From Burkholderiales bacterium (GTDB lineage Bacteria > Pseudomonadota > Gammaproteobacteria > Burkholderiales > Burkholderiaceae_E), in the NCBI GenBank assembly GCA_027487815.1, contig JAIYCW010000013.1:1-64000 (forward strand): 64,000 nucleotides of DNA, read 5' to 3'. Of this stretch, positions 52,700 to 62,569 are shown in pieces. The notes below the pieces were generated by a model. The model was not told the DNA's origin. It did no database searches and saw only the letters and a program-made list of their open reading frames with translations. A program made the position numbers and the translations under genes. Numbering within the stretch: the stretch's first letter is position 1; every line of letters begins with the position of its first letter.

Positions 52700-54042
52700 G
52701 TTGTCTCCAGGCTTGGGGGTTTGAGGTGGCACAGGCCGCTGGCCTCCAGCACCTTGGCAGCGCGCAGGCAAAGCTCCTCACGCCATGGGGCGGCAATCAG
52801 TTGCACACCAATGGGCAAGTGAGGCGCTTGGGGGTCCATGCCCCATACCGGCACGGTCACCACGGGCAAGCCAATCGCAGACACCGGTTGGGTAAGCAGG
52901 CCCATGCTTGCACGCGCGGGCATTTTTTGTCCGTTGATCTCCATCCAGTCGGTGCCAATCGCTGGGGCCACACACGGCGTGGCGGGGGCGATCAAAAGAT
53001 CCACATCTTCAAAGCTTGCAGCCACCTGGCGAGCGAACCAGTGCCGCACGCGCTGCGATTGCACGATCCATGCGGCCGGCAACAGAGCACCTGCGATAAA
53101 CCGATCGCGCGAAAGCGGCTCGAAATCAGCCGCTCTGCGCTTTAAATCGGGCAGATGCAGCGCGGAGCTTTCTGCATTGGTGATCAGGAAGGCTGCGCCA
53201 CGTGCGCGATCCACATTGGGCCATTCCACTTTGAGGTTCGCCCGCAACTGCTGAGCCACCGCCTGCACTGCGGCTTGCGCAGCCGGCAAGGCCATCTGCT
53301 CGAACCATCCGCCCAGCACGCCAATGCGCAAGGTATCCACCCCGCGTCCGAGGTGATCCATCACCGGGTCGGAATCGCGCTGGGTTTGCGCCGGATCATG
53401 CGGATCGAGCCCCTGCATTACCTCATAGGATTGAGCGAGCAGCTGCACATTGTTGGCAAACGGCCCCAGGTGATCCAGGCTAGCCACAAACGGGTAAGAC
53501 CCAGTGCGCGGCAAGCGGCCATAGGTGGGCTTCAGGCCAAACACGCCGCAAAGTGATGCGGGAACACGGATCGAGCCGTTGGTGTCTGAGCCGAGGGTCA
53601 ATGGCACCTGACCAGCCGCTACTGCGGCTGCCGAGCCACCGGAGGAGCCACCGCTAATGCGGCTTAGATCATGAGGATTGCGGGTCGGGCCGTAATGCGT
53701 GTTCTCAGTAGAAAACCCATAGGCATATTCATCCATGTTGAGCGCGCCCACCAGCACAGCGCCGGCCGCTTCGAGCCTTTCGATCAACACCGCATCGCGA
53801 CTGGCCGCAGGCTTATCCGCTTCGATCTTCGAGCCTGCCAGCGTGGTCAGGCCAGCGACATCAAACAGATTCTTCACCGCGAACGGCACGCCGGCCAAAG
53901 GAGCTTCCACGCCTCGCTCATCAAGCAAGGTAGCACGCTGCCTGGCGCGATCCGCAAGCACTGCGGTAAACGCATTCACCTTTCCATCAGCGGCTGCGAT
54001 TTGTGCAAGGCTCTGATTGACTTGTTTCAGGGCACTGCTCAT
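52696..54042 (-). CDS. AtzE-like amidase (amidase-signature family)
   Basis: 448-residue amidase with the complete Ser-cisSer-Lys triad: K57 in '[10 protein letters not shown]', cis-Ser S133 in '[17 protein letters not shown]' and nucleophile S157 in '[13 protein letters not shown]', 24 residues apart as in the family. '[22 protein letters not shown]' resembles 1-carboxybiuret hydrolase AtzE. It overlaps the small AtzG-like gene and the AtzH-like gene by four bases each, the same neighbourhood as in the s-triazine and oxalurate (HpxXYZ) pathways. The substrate is probably a carbamoyl or ureido compound; not proven. Confidence 0.9.
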   Translation of the reverse strand: MSSALKQVNQSLAQIAAADGKVNAFTAVLADRARQRATLLDERGVEAPLAGVPFAVKNLFDVAGLTTLAGSKIEADKPAASRDAVLIERLEAAGAVLVGALNMDEYAYGFSTENTHYGPTRNPHDLSRISGGSSGGSAAAVAAGQVPLTLGSDTNGSIRVPASLCGVFGLKPTYGRLPRTGSYPFVASLDHLGPFANNVQLLAQSYEVMQGLDPHDPAQTQRDSDPVMDHLGRGVDTLRIGVLGGWFEQMALPAAQAAVQAVAQQLRANLKVEWPNVDRARGAAFLITNAESSALHLPDLKRRAADFEPLSRDRFIAGALLPAAWIVQSQRVRHWFARQVAASFEDVDLLIAPATPCVAPAIGTDWMEINGQKMPARASMGLLTQPVSAIGLPVVTVPVWGMDPQAPHLPIGVQLIAAPWREELCLRAAKVLEASGLCHLKPPSLETT

Positions 54043-54239
54043 AGCTGCGGCTCCACCGGGATGAACACATTGGCAGGCTCATCTACCGGCTCCAAAGGAT
54101 GGGCCATCACGCCCATCGCAATGCGGCTGGCCAACTCCAGATAGGTGATGACTCCGGGCTGATGTTCCGGGGCAATCGTCAGGCCCAGCCAGTGCGACTG
54201 AGCTTCCATCAGGGCGCGGGTATCGGCAGGCAGGCTCAT
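54039..54239 (-). CDS. AtzG-like small subunit (DUF4089)
   Basis: 66-residue protein. 'HWLGLTIAPEHQPGVITYLELASRIAMGVMAHPL' matches the DUF4089/AtzG pattern, which is GatC-like. AtzG binds and stabilises the amidase AtzE. It starts just after the solute-binding protein gene and overlaps the amidase start by ATGA, so equal expression is expected. Small enough to be missed by gene finders. Confidence 0.85.
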   Translation of the reverse strand: MSLPADTRALMEAQSHWLGLTIAPEHQPGVITYLELASRIAMGVMAHPLEPVDEPANVFIPVEPQL

Positions 54240-54242
54240 CGA

Positions 54243-55847
54243 TCAGACCTTGCTGAGGTTGCGATAGTCGGGTTGCAGGTGGAACCAGTATTGATAGCCC
54301 TGTACATTTTTTTGCATCGCCACATCCATCGAGGGTTGGAACAGAGGAATGCGTGGCACCTCTTCATAGGCTAGCTGCACCATATCCTTCACCATGCTCT
54401 CGTAGATCGATTTGCTCTCCGAGAACCGCGCGTTGGTAATGATGCGATCCATCGTGGGGTTGCGATAGCTCATCGTGTTGAAGACTGCGTTTTGGCCGTG
54501 ATAGCACCAATAGAAGAAGTACTCCGGATAGTCCAACCACCCACCAAAACGGTTGATGATCAAGGGCATATCCTTCTTCAACAGAGCTGCGCGCCAGGTA
54601 GCCCCTGGGATCTTGTTGATCGTGGTCTTGATGCCGATCTGACCCAATGCTTCTTGAATAAGAATTGCGGCCGGCTCGCCTACAGTGGCTCCACCAAGGT
54701 CGAAGCTCAGCGTGGTTTCAAATCCATTGGGTACGCCCGCTTCAGCCATTAAGGCCTTGGCTTTGGCGATATCGGATTTGTACCAGGTGGGCTGGGGAAA
54801 CACGGCCGCCTTGACCGGTGAGGTGCCGCCATACATTTTTGAGCCGCGGCCATAGAGTGCGTTCTCATGAATCTTGTCATAGGGAATCGCCCAGGCCACC
54901 GCTTGACGCACCTTGGGGTTATCGAAGGGTGGTTTGGTTACGTTCATACCCACATAGAGAATCGCGTTCTCAATCGGGGTGGAAGTGACCTTCACAGCTG
55001 CGCCCTCTTTGCTCAGCTCCGCGAAGTCCTTGGGTGGCAAATCGTAAGTGATGTCGATATCACCCTTGATGAGCAGTGCGCGTCGATTGCCGGCATTGGG
55101 CACATCGCGTTGCACGATGCGGCGCAGCGCAGGCATGGGACCACTCTTCCAATCATCATTGCGCACATACACAATTTCCTGACCGGGCCGCCAGGTCTCC
55201 ACCTTGTACGCGCCACCACCAGCAGTGTTGTTACGGGTCCAGTTCAGGCCCCACGGATCTTCGGGCGTAGCATTCTTCTTCACCAACTCACTGTTGTACA
55301 CGCAAGGCACAACCACAGCGAGGTTGTTCATCGTGAGCTTGTCGCGACGAATGAAGTTGATGCGGAAGGTGTGGTCATCCAGCACCACAAACTGATCCGC
55401 CTTTTCAAGCGAGCCTGCGCCCATCTGAAAGGTGGGAAAGCCCCCGACAGTGACCGCGCGATCAAAGCTCCACTTCACATCTTTGGCGGTCACGGGTGTG
55501 CCGTCATGAAACTTGGCGTTTTTGCGCAGCTTGAATACCACGCCCGCATCATTGGGCAGCATGGTCCAACTCTCCGCGAGCTCAGGCATGAGTTTGTTGC
55601 GGTCATACACGACCCGACCATCAGGCAATGTGCGCTTGCCATTGGTGATCAGGCGGTCATAGACCAGCCAGCTCACGCCATAAGCGGGCCGATTCGCTCC
55701 CACGGTGTGAATATCCAGCGAGTTGGGGCCAAACTCATTGGCCACCACCAACACATCCTTGGGCCGGGCTTGCGCTGCGGCAGGTAGGGGTAAGGCACCG
55801 AGCGCAATGGGGGCGCTGCCAGCGGCGATAAAGTGACGACGATCCAT
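54243..55847 (-). CDS. Dpp/Opp-type ABC solute-binding protein
   Basis: 534-residue periplasmic receptor of SBP family 5. The start at ATG 55847 has AAGGAG just upstream and gives 'MDRRHFIAAGSAPIALGALPLPAAAQA', a Tat-type signal with RR at residues 3-4. Mature features include 'YDRLITNGKRTLPDGR', 'LAESWTMLPNDAGVVFKLRKNAKFHDGTPVTAKDVKWSFDRAV' and 'QAVAWAIPYDKI', all typical. Being part of this operon, it should present a ureido or amide-type nitrogen compound, not necessarily a peptide. Confidence 0.93.
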   Translation of the reverse strand: MDRRHFIAAGSAPIALGALPLPAAAQARPKDVLVVANEFGPNSLDIHTVGANRPAYGVSWLVYDRLITNGKRTLPDGRVVYDRNKLMPELAESWTMLPNDAGVVFKLRKNAKFHDGTPVTAKDVKWSFDRAVTVGGFPTFQMGAGSLEKADQFVVLDDHTFRINFIRRDKLTMNNLAVVVPCVYNSELVKKNATPEDPWGLNWTRNNTAGGGAYKVETWRPGQEIVYVRNDDWKSGPMPALRRIVQRDVPNAGNRRALLIKGDIDITYDLPPKDFAELSKEGAAVKVTSTPIENAILYVGMNVTKPPFDNPKVRQAVAWAIPYDKIHENALYGRGSKMYGGTSPVKAAVFPQPTWYKSDIAKAKALMAEAGVPNGFETTLSFDLGGATVGEPAAILIQEALGQIGIKTTINKIPGATWRAALLKKDMPLIINRFGGWLDYPEYFFYWCYHGQNAVFNTMSYRNPTMDRIITNARFSESKSIYESMVKDMVQLAYEEVPRIPLFQPSMDVAMQKNVQGYQYWFHLQPDYRNLSKV

Positions 55848-55884
55848 GTAAAACTCCTTGGAGATGAGGTCTGGGTGTGTGGGG

Positions 55885-57780
55885 TTAGGGATAAGACTGA
55901 GCAGAAATTGAGCGCAGGTAGTTGCGCCAGCCACCGGTGTGGCTGATGTCTGTGGCATGAGTCAGGGCGTGGGCCTCGCATAAAAAGCCGTGTGCGGATT
56001 GGCCGTCTTCAAGCTCGATAGTGCCCAGGCCCAGTGGCGCAGGAATCAATGCGAGAAATGAGCCGACATGCTTCAGCGGCATCGCCCAGACCTCCACTGC
56101 AATGGATTCACCGCCTTGATCCACCCGCTGTAAACCGGGCTTGGGGGGCGTGGTGCCAGGCAAGGCGTAGAAGCGATAGCTCGCTGCGGTGCGAGTGCTG
56201 CGCAGCTTATATGCGCCGCGCTCGGTGAGCTGCCAATTCAGTGGGAGGCCTTCAAGATGTGCCCCCACCACAACGATGGGTAGACTCGCTTCGCAGGCCG
56301 GGTCGAGTTGCAAGGTATTGATCAAAGCCTCAGCGCCTAGATCAGTGATGCCTGGCGATTGCGCGAACAAAGCCTGCCAGCCGATCGCCAGATGGCCCAA
56401 GGCAACATCCGCATGGGCCGGGCCAATCAGCGTAAGCCCAAACGCTTGCTTATCTTGTCGGCTGGCTGGAATGGCCAGAGCACTCCAACTCAATAGATTG
56501 ACGAAGTTGGTGAATTGCCCGAGCTGAGCATTCACCGCAATCGGCTCGGCGGCGACTTGCGCATGAGTCGGATGGCGCGGCGCGGTAGGCACCACCAGGC
56601 AATCGCAACGCTGCCAAATCTTTTCGGCTTCAATACGCAGCTCGCGCAAGCGATACTGCGCGCGGAAGGTGGCGGCTGAGTCAAAAGAAGTAGCACGCTC
56701 AATCACTTGGCGCACCACAGGATCAATGGCTTGTGGATTTTCGCGCAGCAAAGCCTCGATCACGACATAGCGCTCAGCCACCCACGGGCCGTTGTAAAGC
56801 AGATCGGCGATGCAGTAGAGCGGGCTGAAGTCCAGCTCAATAATGGCGTGACCTTGCGATTTCAGTTGCTCGATGCTGGCGCGATAGGCTTGGGCCACCC
56901 AGGGGCTGACTGATTCGGGCAGGCTTGCCGGAATGCCCAAGCGCGGCAAGCTTGAAGCCCCTGAAGTGGCGAGCGCTTTGCTGACGGCGAAGCGTGCCGG
57001 GCCGGGCATGAACTGCGAAAACGGATCGCCGGCTTGCGCGCCCTCGATCACGGCAAGCACATTCATCGCATCTTCAACGCTCAGCGCAAACACCGAAACG
57101 CAATCAAGCGAGGCACATGCGGGCACTACCCCTTGAGTGCTAACGCGGCCCGGAGTGGGCTTTAGCCCGACCACATGATTGAACATGGCTGGGATGCGGC
57201 CTGACCCGGCTGTATCTGTGCCCAAAGCAAAAGGAACCAGGCCCGAGCCCACCGCGACGGCCGATCCCGCGCTTGAGCCTCCGCTGATGAGCTCGGCGTC
57301 AAACACGCTTGATGGTGCGCCATAAGGTGAGCGGGTGCCAACCAGCCCGGTCGCGAATTGATCGAGATTGGTTTTTGCGAAGCATAGTGCCCCGGCCGCT
57401 TCGAGGCGCGCTACTGCGGCTGCACTTTGCTCGGGCTGATAGGAGAACGCAGGGCAAGCGGCGGTGGTGGGCATGCCAGCCACATCAATATTGTCCTTGA
57501 CCACAAAGGGCACACCATAAAGCGGCATGCTTTTGATGAGGCTCGCGCGATCCATGGGGTTCGCGTGGCCCTCTTGCCGCGCCCGGGCTTGCAAAGCCTG
57601 AAGCCTGCGTTTGAGTGCTTCAGCTGAGCCAACATGAAGAAAAACCGGCGTGCCTTGCGACTCGAGCTTGTCGCGAAGCGCCAGGATCTCGTCAGCCCAG
57701 GATGCACCATCAAGCGCAAGTTCGCGCCAAGCGGTGATCGTTTGTGGGGCGGAGGTAGGCGCTGATAGCGAGGTTTGCAT
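55885..57780 (-). CDS. atzF: Allophanate hydrolase
   Basis: 631-residue amidase-signature enzyme with the C-terminal domain of AtzF-type allophanate hydrolases. Triad: K95 in 'VVKDNIDV', cis-Ser S169 in 'ISGGSSAGS', nucleophile S193 in 'GTDTAGSGRIPAM'. Y329 and R337 in 'LYNGPWVAER' have exactly the Tyr-x7-Arg spacing that recognises allophanate in characterised enzymes. It would hydrolyse allophanate to CO2 and ammonia. First gene of the operon, directly behind the putative sigma-54 promoter and operator. Symbol given by resemblance. Confidence 0.94.
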   Translation of the reverse strand: MQTSLSAPTSAPQTITAWRELALDGASWADEILALRDKLESQGTPVFLHVGSAEALKRRLQALQARARQEGHANPMDRASLIKSMPLYGVPFVVKDNIDVAGMPTTAACPAFSYQPEQSAAAVARLEAAGALCFAKTNLDQFATGLVGTRSPYGAPSSVFDAELISGGSSAGSAVAVGSGLVPFALGTDTAGSGRIPAMFNHVVGLKPTPGRVSTQGVVPACASLDCVSVFALSVEDAMNVLAVIEGAQAGDPFSQFMPGPARFAVSKALATSGASSLPRLGIPASLPESVSPWVAQAYRASIEQLKSQGHAIIELDFSPLYCIADLLYNGPWVAERYVVIEALLRENPQAIDPVVRQVIERATSFDSAATFRAQYRLRELRIEAEKIWQRCDCLVVPTAPRHPTHAQVAAEPIAVNAQLGQFTNFVNLLSWSALAIPASRQDKQAFGLTLIGPAHADVALGHLAIGWQALFAQSPGITDLGAEALINTLQLDPACEASLPIVVVGAHLEGLPLNWQLTERGAYKLRSTRTAASYRFYALPGTTPPKPGLQRVDQGGESIAVEVWAMPLKHVGSFLALIPAPLGLGTIELEDGQSAHGFLCEAHALTHATDISHTGGWRNYLRSISAQSYP

Positions 57781-57796
57781 TTACTTGGTGCACGTT

Positions 57797-57808
57797 CTGG
57801 TATACCAG
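57797..57808. promoter_or_regulatory. Palindromic GntR/FCD-type operator CTGGTATACCAG
   Basis: A perfect 12-bp palindrome CTGGTATACCAG, 16 bases before the allophanate hydrolase ATG. TGGTATACCA matches the TGGT-N(0-4)-ACCA type bound by FCD-subfamily GntR regulators, and such a regulator is encoded as the last gene of this operon. A second palindrome, TGCATATGCA (57810-57819), lies alongside. If the -24/-12 promoter is used, the transcription start falls inside CTGGTATACCAG. Confidence 0.6.
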
Positions 57809-57816
57809 ATGCATAT

Positions 57817-57831
57817 GCACTAAGCGTGCCA
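57817..57831 (-). promoter_or_regulatory. Putative sigma-54 (-24/-12) promoter of the nitrogen operon
   Basis: On the minus strand TGGCAC (57831-57826), five bases, then GTGC (57820-57817). This fits TGGCAC-N5-TTGC with one mismatch and keeps the invariant GG and GC. No good -35/-10 pair is seen here. A sigma-54 promoter would tie this nitrogen-catabolic operon to the NtrC system, but I did not find clear NtrC sites upstream. Confidence 0.5.
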
Positions 57832-57912
57832 GGCCACCCCTGATCCTTAGACTGCGCAGACGATTCCCCTGCCTGGGTCGAGCCCGCTCTACTGCCGATA
57901 TCGGCTAGCGGG

Positions 57913-58278
57913 TTAGTCTGCTTCGAAAGGCTGGGCGCCGCGCTTGACCTCGGCCATGTCCAGGGCCTGCACCTGCTCAAGGATGTTGACTAATGCGCCC
58001 TTGGGCATGGCACCAGGCTGCTGAAACACAATGACCTGATCGCGAAAGATCATCAGCGTGGGAATAGACCGGATTCCAAAATGCCCGGCCAGCGAAGGCT
58101 CAGCGTCGGTGTCGACCTTGACGAAGGTGATCCCGGGATGCTCTTCAGAAACTTTTTCAAAGACTGGTGCGAAGGTGCGGCAAGGCCCGCACCAGGTGGC
58201 CCAGAAATCGATGACGACGATGTCGTTGTTGGTGATGGTGTCGTTGAATTGTTCAGTGGTAAGGGCGCTGACAGCCAT
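57913..58278 (-). CDS. Thioredoxin
   Basis: 121-residue thioredoxin with active site WCGPC (C30, C33) in 'VVIDFWATWCGPCRTFAPVF', the cis-Pro segment 'SIPTLMIFRDQ', and the usual length plus a ~12-residue C-terminal tail. A cytoplasmic disulfide reductase; it lacks the N-terminal zinc region of TrxC. There is a ribosome-binding site AAGG before the ATG. Confidence 0.94.
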   Translation of the reverse strand: MAVSALTTEQFNDTITNNDIVVIDFWATWCGPCRTFAPVFEKVSEEHPGITFVKVDTDAEPSLAGHFGIRSIPTLMIFRDQVIVFQQPGAMPKGALVNILEQVQALDMAEVKRGAQPFEAD

Positions 58279-58362
58279 GAAACTTCCTTGCTAGTGGACC
58301 GCAATCCTAGCCGCAAATCCAAAGCCCTAGACACTTTGTGAGAAAGCATGACAACCCCTGCA

Positions 58363-58926
58363 CTAGCGTTGAATACTCCGCTCGACCCGGCTGACATCGA
58401 ACCCAAGTTCTCGGGCCCGACCCAAAAGTGCCTCATAGCGCTGAGGTGGCAAGTTGGCTGAGCGCGCGAGGATCCAGAGATATTCGCGGCTTGGCTCACC
58501 GACCAGTACGCTGTCATACGCGGGATCCAGGTCAATAATCCAGTAGCGCCCCCATACCATCGGCAACCAGCTCAGCCAGGCAGGCGCAAATCGCACTTCA
58601 AGCTTGCCGCGAACCTGATCCACATAACGCGCTTCGCCGATTGCCTGGGTGGTTTTTCCTTCTGCGGTGTCGCACCGATTCGTTACCCGTATTGCATTTT
58701 CGTTAAGGACCTCATAAGTGGCGCGGGTATTGGCAACACATTGCTTCTGAAAGCGATTCGGAAGCTTGGCGATTTCATACCAGGTGCCCAGATACCTTGT
58801 GGGCTGAAAGCTTTCAATTGTGGGCAAGGGCGCTTCGCTTGGGGCTTGTGCCAGTGCTGGCATTAAACAAGCCGAAACCAACAACAAAGCGAACCAATGA
58901 GCCGGGGAGAAGAAAGATTTAATCAA
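58363..58926 (-). CDS. Bacterial lipocalin (Blc-like)
   Basis: 187-residue lipocalin. Signal sequence with VSAC (Cys20) as a possible lipobox, or cleavage at ALAQA. The hallmark GxW motif is in 'TRYLGTWYEIAKLPNRFQKQCV', then 'NAIRVTNRCDTAEGKTTQAIGEARYVD' and 'YDSVLVGEPSREYLWILARS'. It probably binds fatty acids or lysophospholipids at the outer membrane. Followed downstream on the same strand by the thioredoxin gene. Confidence 0.92.
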   Translation of the reverse strand: MIKSFFSPAHWFALLLVSACLMPALAQAPSEAPLPTIESFQPTRYLGTWYEIAKLPNRFQKQCVANTRATYEVLNENAIRVTNRCDTAEGKTTQAIGEARYVDQVRGKLEVRFAPAWLSWLPMVWGRYWIIDLDPAYDSVLVGEPSREYLWILARSANLPPQRYEALLGRARELGFDVSRVERSIQR

Positions 58927-59010
58927 TGAAGGCCTTTGAAAAGCTCAATTGGTCGGGGTTGAATGAATTGGGTAGGATCATGCCATCAACCTTTTATAAA
59001 GACGACGATC

Positions 59011-59481
59011 ATGGACATGAATACCGGATTGAGTACCAAGCAACGGCAAGCAGTGGTCAAAGCCCTGGAGCCCTTGTTGGCGGATGAGATCGCTTTGTAT
59101 TTTGCAACCCGGGGTGCGCACTGGAACGTGGTGGGCATGGGCTTTGGGGCCTTGCATAAATTCTTCGAGGCTCAGTATGAAGCGCTCGATGAAATCATGG
59201 ATGACGTGGCGGAGCGGATTCGCGCCTTGGGTGCCAAAGCTCCCGCAACAGTCGCGGGGTTTGGTAAAGCCACTCGTCTGAAAGAAGGCGCGGGCGAGGC
59301 CAAAAATGCAGAGGCCATGATCAAGGGGTTGCTCGCGATGCATGAGCAAGTGATTCGCCAGCTGCGTAAAGATATTGAAGTGGCAAGTGAGGCCACCGAT
59401 GAAGGAACGGCTGACTTTCTGACCGGGCTCGTGGAAGAGCATGAAAAGATGGCCTGGATGCTGCGCGCTCATCTGGAGTGA
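59011..59481 (+). CDS. Dps/ferritin-like DNA-protection protein
   Basis: 156-residue Dps. 'TRGAHWNVVGMGFGALHKFFEAQYEALDEIMDDVAERIRALGAKAP' contains the ferroxidase His and the 'H...F...Y..LDE..D..AERIR' signature. ATG at 59011 (MDMNTGLSTKQ) is chosen; a start at 58963 adds an atypical 16 residues. It stores iron and protects DNA during starvation or oxidative stress. Confidence 0.94.
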   Translation: MDMNTGLSTKQRQAVVKALEPLLADEIALYFATRGAHWNVVGMGFGALHKFFEAQYEALDEIMDDVAERIRALGAKAPATVAGFGKATRLKEGAGEAKNAEAMIKGLLAMHEQVIRQLRKDIEVASEATDEGTADFLTGLVEEHEKMAWMLRAHLE

Positions 59482-59502
59482 GCATGCATTTCGGGGGCCC
59501 GG

Positions 59503-60085
59503 CTAATCGAGCAGGCGCTCGTCCAGCGCAGTAGAAATACGCGCCTGAAGCCGGGATTGATCCAGGCTCAACAGGCAGACGCCCGATGCGCCAAGGCTAA
59601 AGCCCGCGCTCGGGGTGTCGCCCCAATCGATCAGGGTGGGATGGGGATTGCTCGCCTGATCTTGCGGCCAACTCGCCAGGGCGATTTGCCAATGGCGCTC
59701 ACCGCGGCTCATGGCTTGAGGTGGGCTAACTGCGTAAGGGGCCGCGCGAACCGCATCGGCTAAATGGCCCGGCGAAACACGGTGAACACAATGTATCAGG
59801 CGCGGGCGCAAGGCGACATGCGCCTGCACCGCAGGATTCATGAGGCCAAAAGGGGCTTGCCGGGGTGGGTCTGGCAGGGATTGGCCGGGATCGAGTGCAA
59901 TCAGCTCCAAATACACCCCCGGGGAAATCCGGGGCGCTCAGGCTGAGCAGGCGATTGTGAGTGCCCCAACCGAGATGCTGGCCGCCCCCTGAAGGCGCGA
60001 TGCCCAGGTGGTGCTCCAGCCAGGCACTTCCGCTTTCAAGATCGCGGCAGGCCAGGACAATATGATCAAGCTCGTTAGAATGCAT
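59503..60085 (-). pseudogene. Glyoxalase-like protein gene with a frameshift
   Basis: Two reading frames on the minus strand make one protein. The N-terminal half starts at 60085 (MHSNELDHIVLACRDLESGSAWLEHHLG...GTHNRLLSLS), and the C-terminal half begins near 59916 ('YLELIALDPG...RPRLIHCVHRV...MSRGERHWQIALASW...PTLIDWGDTP'), together resembling glyoxalase_3-type proteins. The switch is at a run of five Gs on the minus strand (59916-59920); one fewer G would join the frames. As written the product would be truncated at 59726. Either a real inactivation or a homopolymer sequencing error. It is divergent from argS. Confidence 0.75.
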
Positions 60086-60110
60086 GCCCTGACTATATTC
60101 GATCGCCAAC

Positions 60111-61847
60111 ATGCTTGCCCAAACCCGCCAAGCCCTCGCTGAAGTTTTCACCGAGGCTGCCAGCCGTCTTCCCGGGATGGAGGCTTTGCCACGCCCGGTG
60201 GTGAGTCTGGAGCGCCCGAAGCAGGCTGAGCATGGTGATTTGGCCTGCACCTTGGCCTTGCAATTGGCCAAACCGCTGAAGATGGCGCCCGCTGCTGTTG
60301 CCAAAGCATTGGTCGAGCAGGTCAAGGCTCTGGATACCTCTGGGTTGATTGAGGCTCTGGAGATTGCCGGGCCTGGCTTTATCAATATCCGGGTGGCTCC
60401 CGGCGCCAAGCAGGCGGTGGTGAGCGCAGTGCTCCAGGCCGGGGCAAGCTTCGGGCGCAATCATCAAGGCGCGGATCGCACGGTGTTGGTGGAGTTTGTG
60501 TCCGCCAACCCCACCGGGCCACTGCATGTGGGCCACGGCCGCCAGGCGGCGTTGGGCGATGCCATGGCGCAGCTGCTGCAAGCCAACGGATGGAAGGTTC
60601 ACCGTGAGTTTTATTACAACGACGCCGGTGCGCAGATCAACAACCTGGCGCTTTCCACCCAGGCGCGCGCTCGCGGCATGAGCCCCGAGTCTCCCGAATT
60701 TCCGGCCGATGGTTACCGGGGTGATTACATCGCGGATATTGCGCAGGACTACCTCGCGCGTGCCGAGGTACGAGCCGATAAGGTGCCAGCCATCACCGGC
60801 GCCGGCGATCCAGATAATCTGGAGGAAATCCGCAAGTTTGCGGTCGCTTACTTGCGCCGAGAGCAAGATCTGGACTTGCAAGCCTTCGGTGTGAGTTTTG
60901 ATCACTACTATCTTGAATCCTCGCTCTACACCTCCGGTAAGGTTGATCAGGCGGTGCAGGGCCTGATCGGCGCAGGTAAAACCTATGAGGAGGGCGGCGC
61001 GCTATGGCTTCGTTCTACTGAATATGGGGATGACAAAGATCGGGTGATGCGTAAATCCGATGGCGGCTACACCTATTTTGTGCCGGATGTGGCGTATCAC
61101 GTGACCAAGTGGCAGCGCGGCTTTACCAAGGTGATCAATGTGCAAGGCTCCGATCACCACGGCACGATAGCGAGAGTGAGGGCTGGCTTACAAGCCTTGG
61201 GTCAAGGGATTCCGAGCGGCTATCCGGACTATGTGCTGCACAAGATGGTGACGGTGATGAAGGGCGGCGAGGAGGTCAAAATCTCCAAACGCTCAGGCGC
61301 CTATGTCACCTTGCGCGACTTGATTGAGTGGTCGGGTGGTGGGGTCAAGGGCCGCGACGCGGTGCGTTTTTTCCTGATTTCGCGCAAAGCCGATACTGAA
61401 TTCGTTTTTGATGTCGATCTGGCCTTGGCGCAGTCTGATGAAAACCCGGTGTACTACGTGCAGTATGCCCACGCCCGGATTTGCTCAGTGCTCGAGCGTG
61501 CCGTGGACGATAGGGGCTGGTTGGAACTTATGATCAGGTTCGCGGCTTCGGGTTACGCCCAAGTCCCCATCCGCGAGCTAGCAAGTCCGCGTGATTTTGC
61601 TTTGATGGCCCGGTTGGCTGAGTTTCCTGCGGTGGTGGCAAGCGCTTGCGAAGAGCTCGCGCCGCATCAAATCGCTTTTTACGTCAGAGAGTTAGCGGCT
61701 GAACTTCACTCTTACTATAATGCTGAAAAGGTGCTGGTCGAGGATGCCATGGTGCGTCGCGCTCGCCTGACCTTGTTGTTGGCCGTGCGGCAGGTGCTGC
61801 AAAACGGTTTGGCTTTGCTGGGTGTGTCCGCACCCGAGAGGATGTAA
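60111..61847 (+). CDS. argS: Arginyl-tRNA synthetase
   Basis: 578-residue class I synthetase that charges tRNA-Arg. N-terminal additional domain, the HIGH-type motif in '[22 protein letters not shown]', '[31 protein letters not shown]', and a KMSKS-region variant '[18 protein letters not shown]' that is usual for ArgS. The C-terminal DALR anticodon domain ends '[24 protein letters not shown]'. Its TAA stop shares a base with the next start codon (TAATG). Confidence 0.97.
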   Translation: MLAQTRQALAEVFTEAASRLPGMEALPRPVVSLERPKQAEHGDLACTLALQLAKPLKMAPAAVAKALVEQVKALDTSGLIEALEIAGPGFINIRVAPGAKQAVVSAVLQAGASFGRNHQGADRTVLVEFVSANPTGPLHVGHGRQAALGDAMAQLLQANGWKVHREFYYNDAGAQINNLALSTQARARGMSPESPEFPADGYRGDYIADIAQDYLARAEVRADKVPAITGAGDPDNLEEIRKFAVAYLRREQDLDLQAFGVSFDHYYLESSLYTSGKVDQAVQGLIGAGKTYEEGGALWLRSTEYGDDKDRVMRKSDGGYTYFVPDVAYHVTKWQRGFTKVINVQGSDHHGTIARVRAGLQALGQGIPSGYPDYVLHKMVTVMKGGEEVKISKRSGAYVTLRDLIEWSGGGVKGRDAVRFFLISRKADTEFVFDVDLALAQSDENPVYYVQYAHARICSVLERAVDDRGWLELMIRFAASGYAQVPIRELASPRDFALMARLAEFPAVVASACEELAPHQIAFYVRELAAELHSYYNAEKVLVEDAMVRRARLTLLLAVRQVLQNGLALLGVSAPERM

Positions 61848-62470
61848 TGCGCAGGAATGAACATGGCGGCACGGTATTGGGGTTTCTGGCCGGCCTGATC
61901 CTCGGTTTGGTTGTGGCAGTGGCTGTGGCGATTTTCGTAACTCGTGCGCCTGTGCCGTTTGTTAACAAAGTCGGCAAGAGCGATCGGGTCAGCGAGGCTA
62001 AAACTCCGGCCGAAGCCCCTGATCCCAATAAGCCGCTCTATGGCAAAACCAAGCCTTCTCCGGCCGCCGCACCCCCTGAAGCTGCGACTACGCCTCCCAT
62101 CACCGCGCCTCCAGCAACCCCACCGGCCGCAACCCCGCCCGCCGCGCCGGTTGGTCAAGCGCCCGGAGCCGCCCCTATTGTGAGCTCAGCGCCCAGCGCC
62201 CCGACGCCAACTGCAACAGCGCCCACCACCGAAGAGAAAATCGCCTATCTGCTGCAAGCCGGGGCGTTTCGCTCGGAAGACGATGCCATCAATATGAAAG
62301 CAAAGTTGGGCATGATTGGCTATGAAGCTCGTATCTTGAGTGCAGAAGTCAAAGGTGAAACGCTCTACCGAGTGCGGGTCGGCCCTTATCCCCAGGAAGG
62401 CGATGCCACCAAGGCGCGCGCCAAGCTGGCCGAAAATGGGATCGATTCCACGATTGTCCGGCAGCGCTAG
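61847..62470 (+). CDS. SPOR-domain membrane protein (FtsN-like)
   Basis: 207-residue inner-membrane protein: one transmembrane segment (about residues 9-31), a long Pro/Ala-rich periplasmic linker (about 50-120) and a C-terminal SPOR domain ('AYLLQAGAFRSEDDAINMKAKLGMIGYEARILSAEVKGETLYRVRVGPYPQEGDATKARAKL'). SPOR domains bind denuded septal peptidoglycan, so a cell-division role is likely. It is translationally coupled to argS and precedes dsbA, an arrangement common in betaproteobacteria. Confidence 0.93.
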   Translation: MRRNEHGGTVLGFLAGLILGLVVAVAVAIFVTRAPVPFVNKVGKSDRVSEAKTPAEAPDPNKPLYGKTKPSPAAAPPEAATTPPITAPPATPPAATPPAAPVGQAPGAAPIVSSAPSAPTPTATAPTTEEKIAYLLQAGAFRSEDDAINMKAKLGMIGYEARILSAEVKGETLYRVRVGPYPQEGDATKARAKLAENGIDSTIVRQR

Positions 62471-62569
62471 GTTTTGCGGCTCGGTGCCAACCCGCTGTCA
62501 GGCTGGGGCGTTGAACCTGACACTGCATTCAAGCAGGCCCTTTTCAATTCATCTTCAGAGACTCTACTC

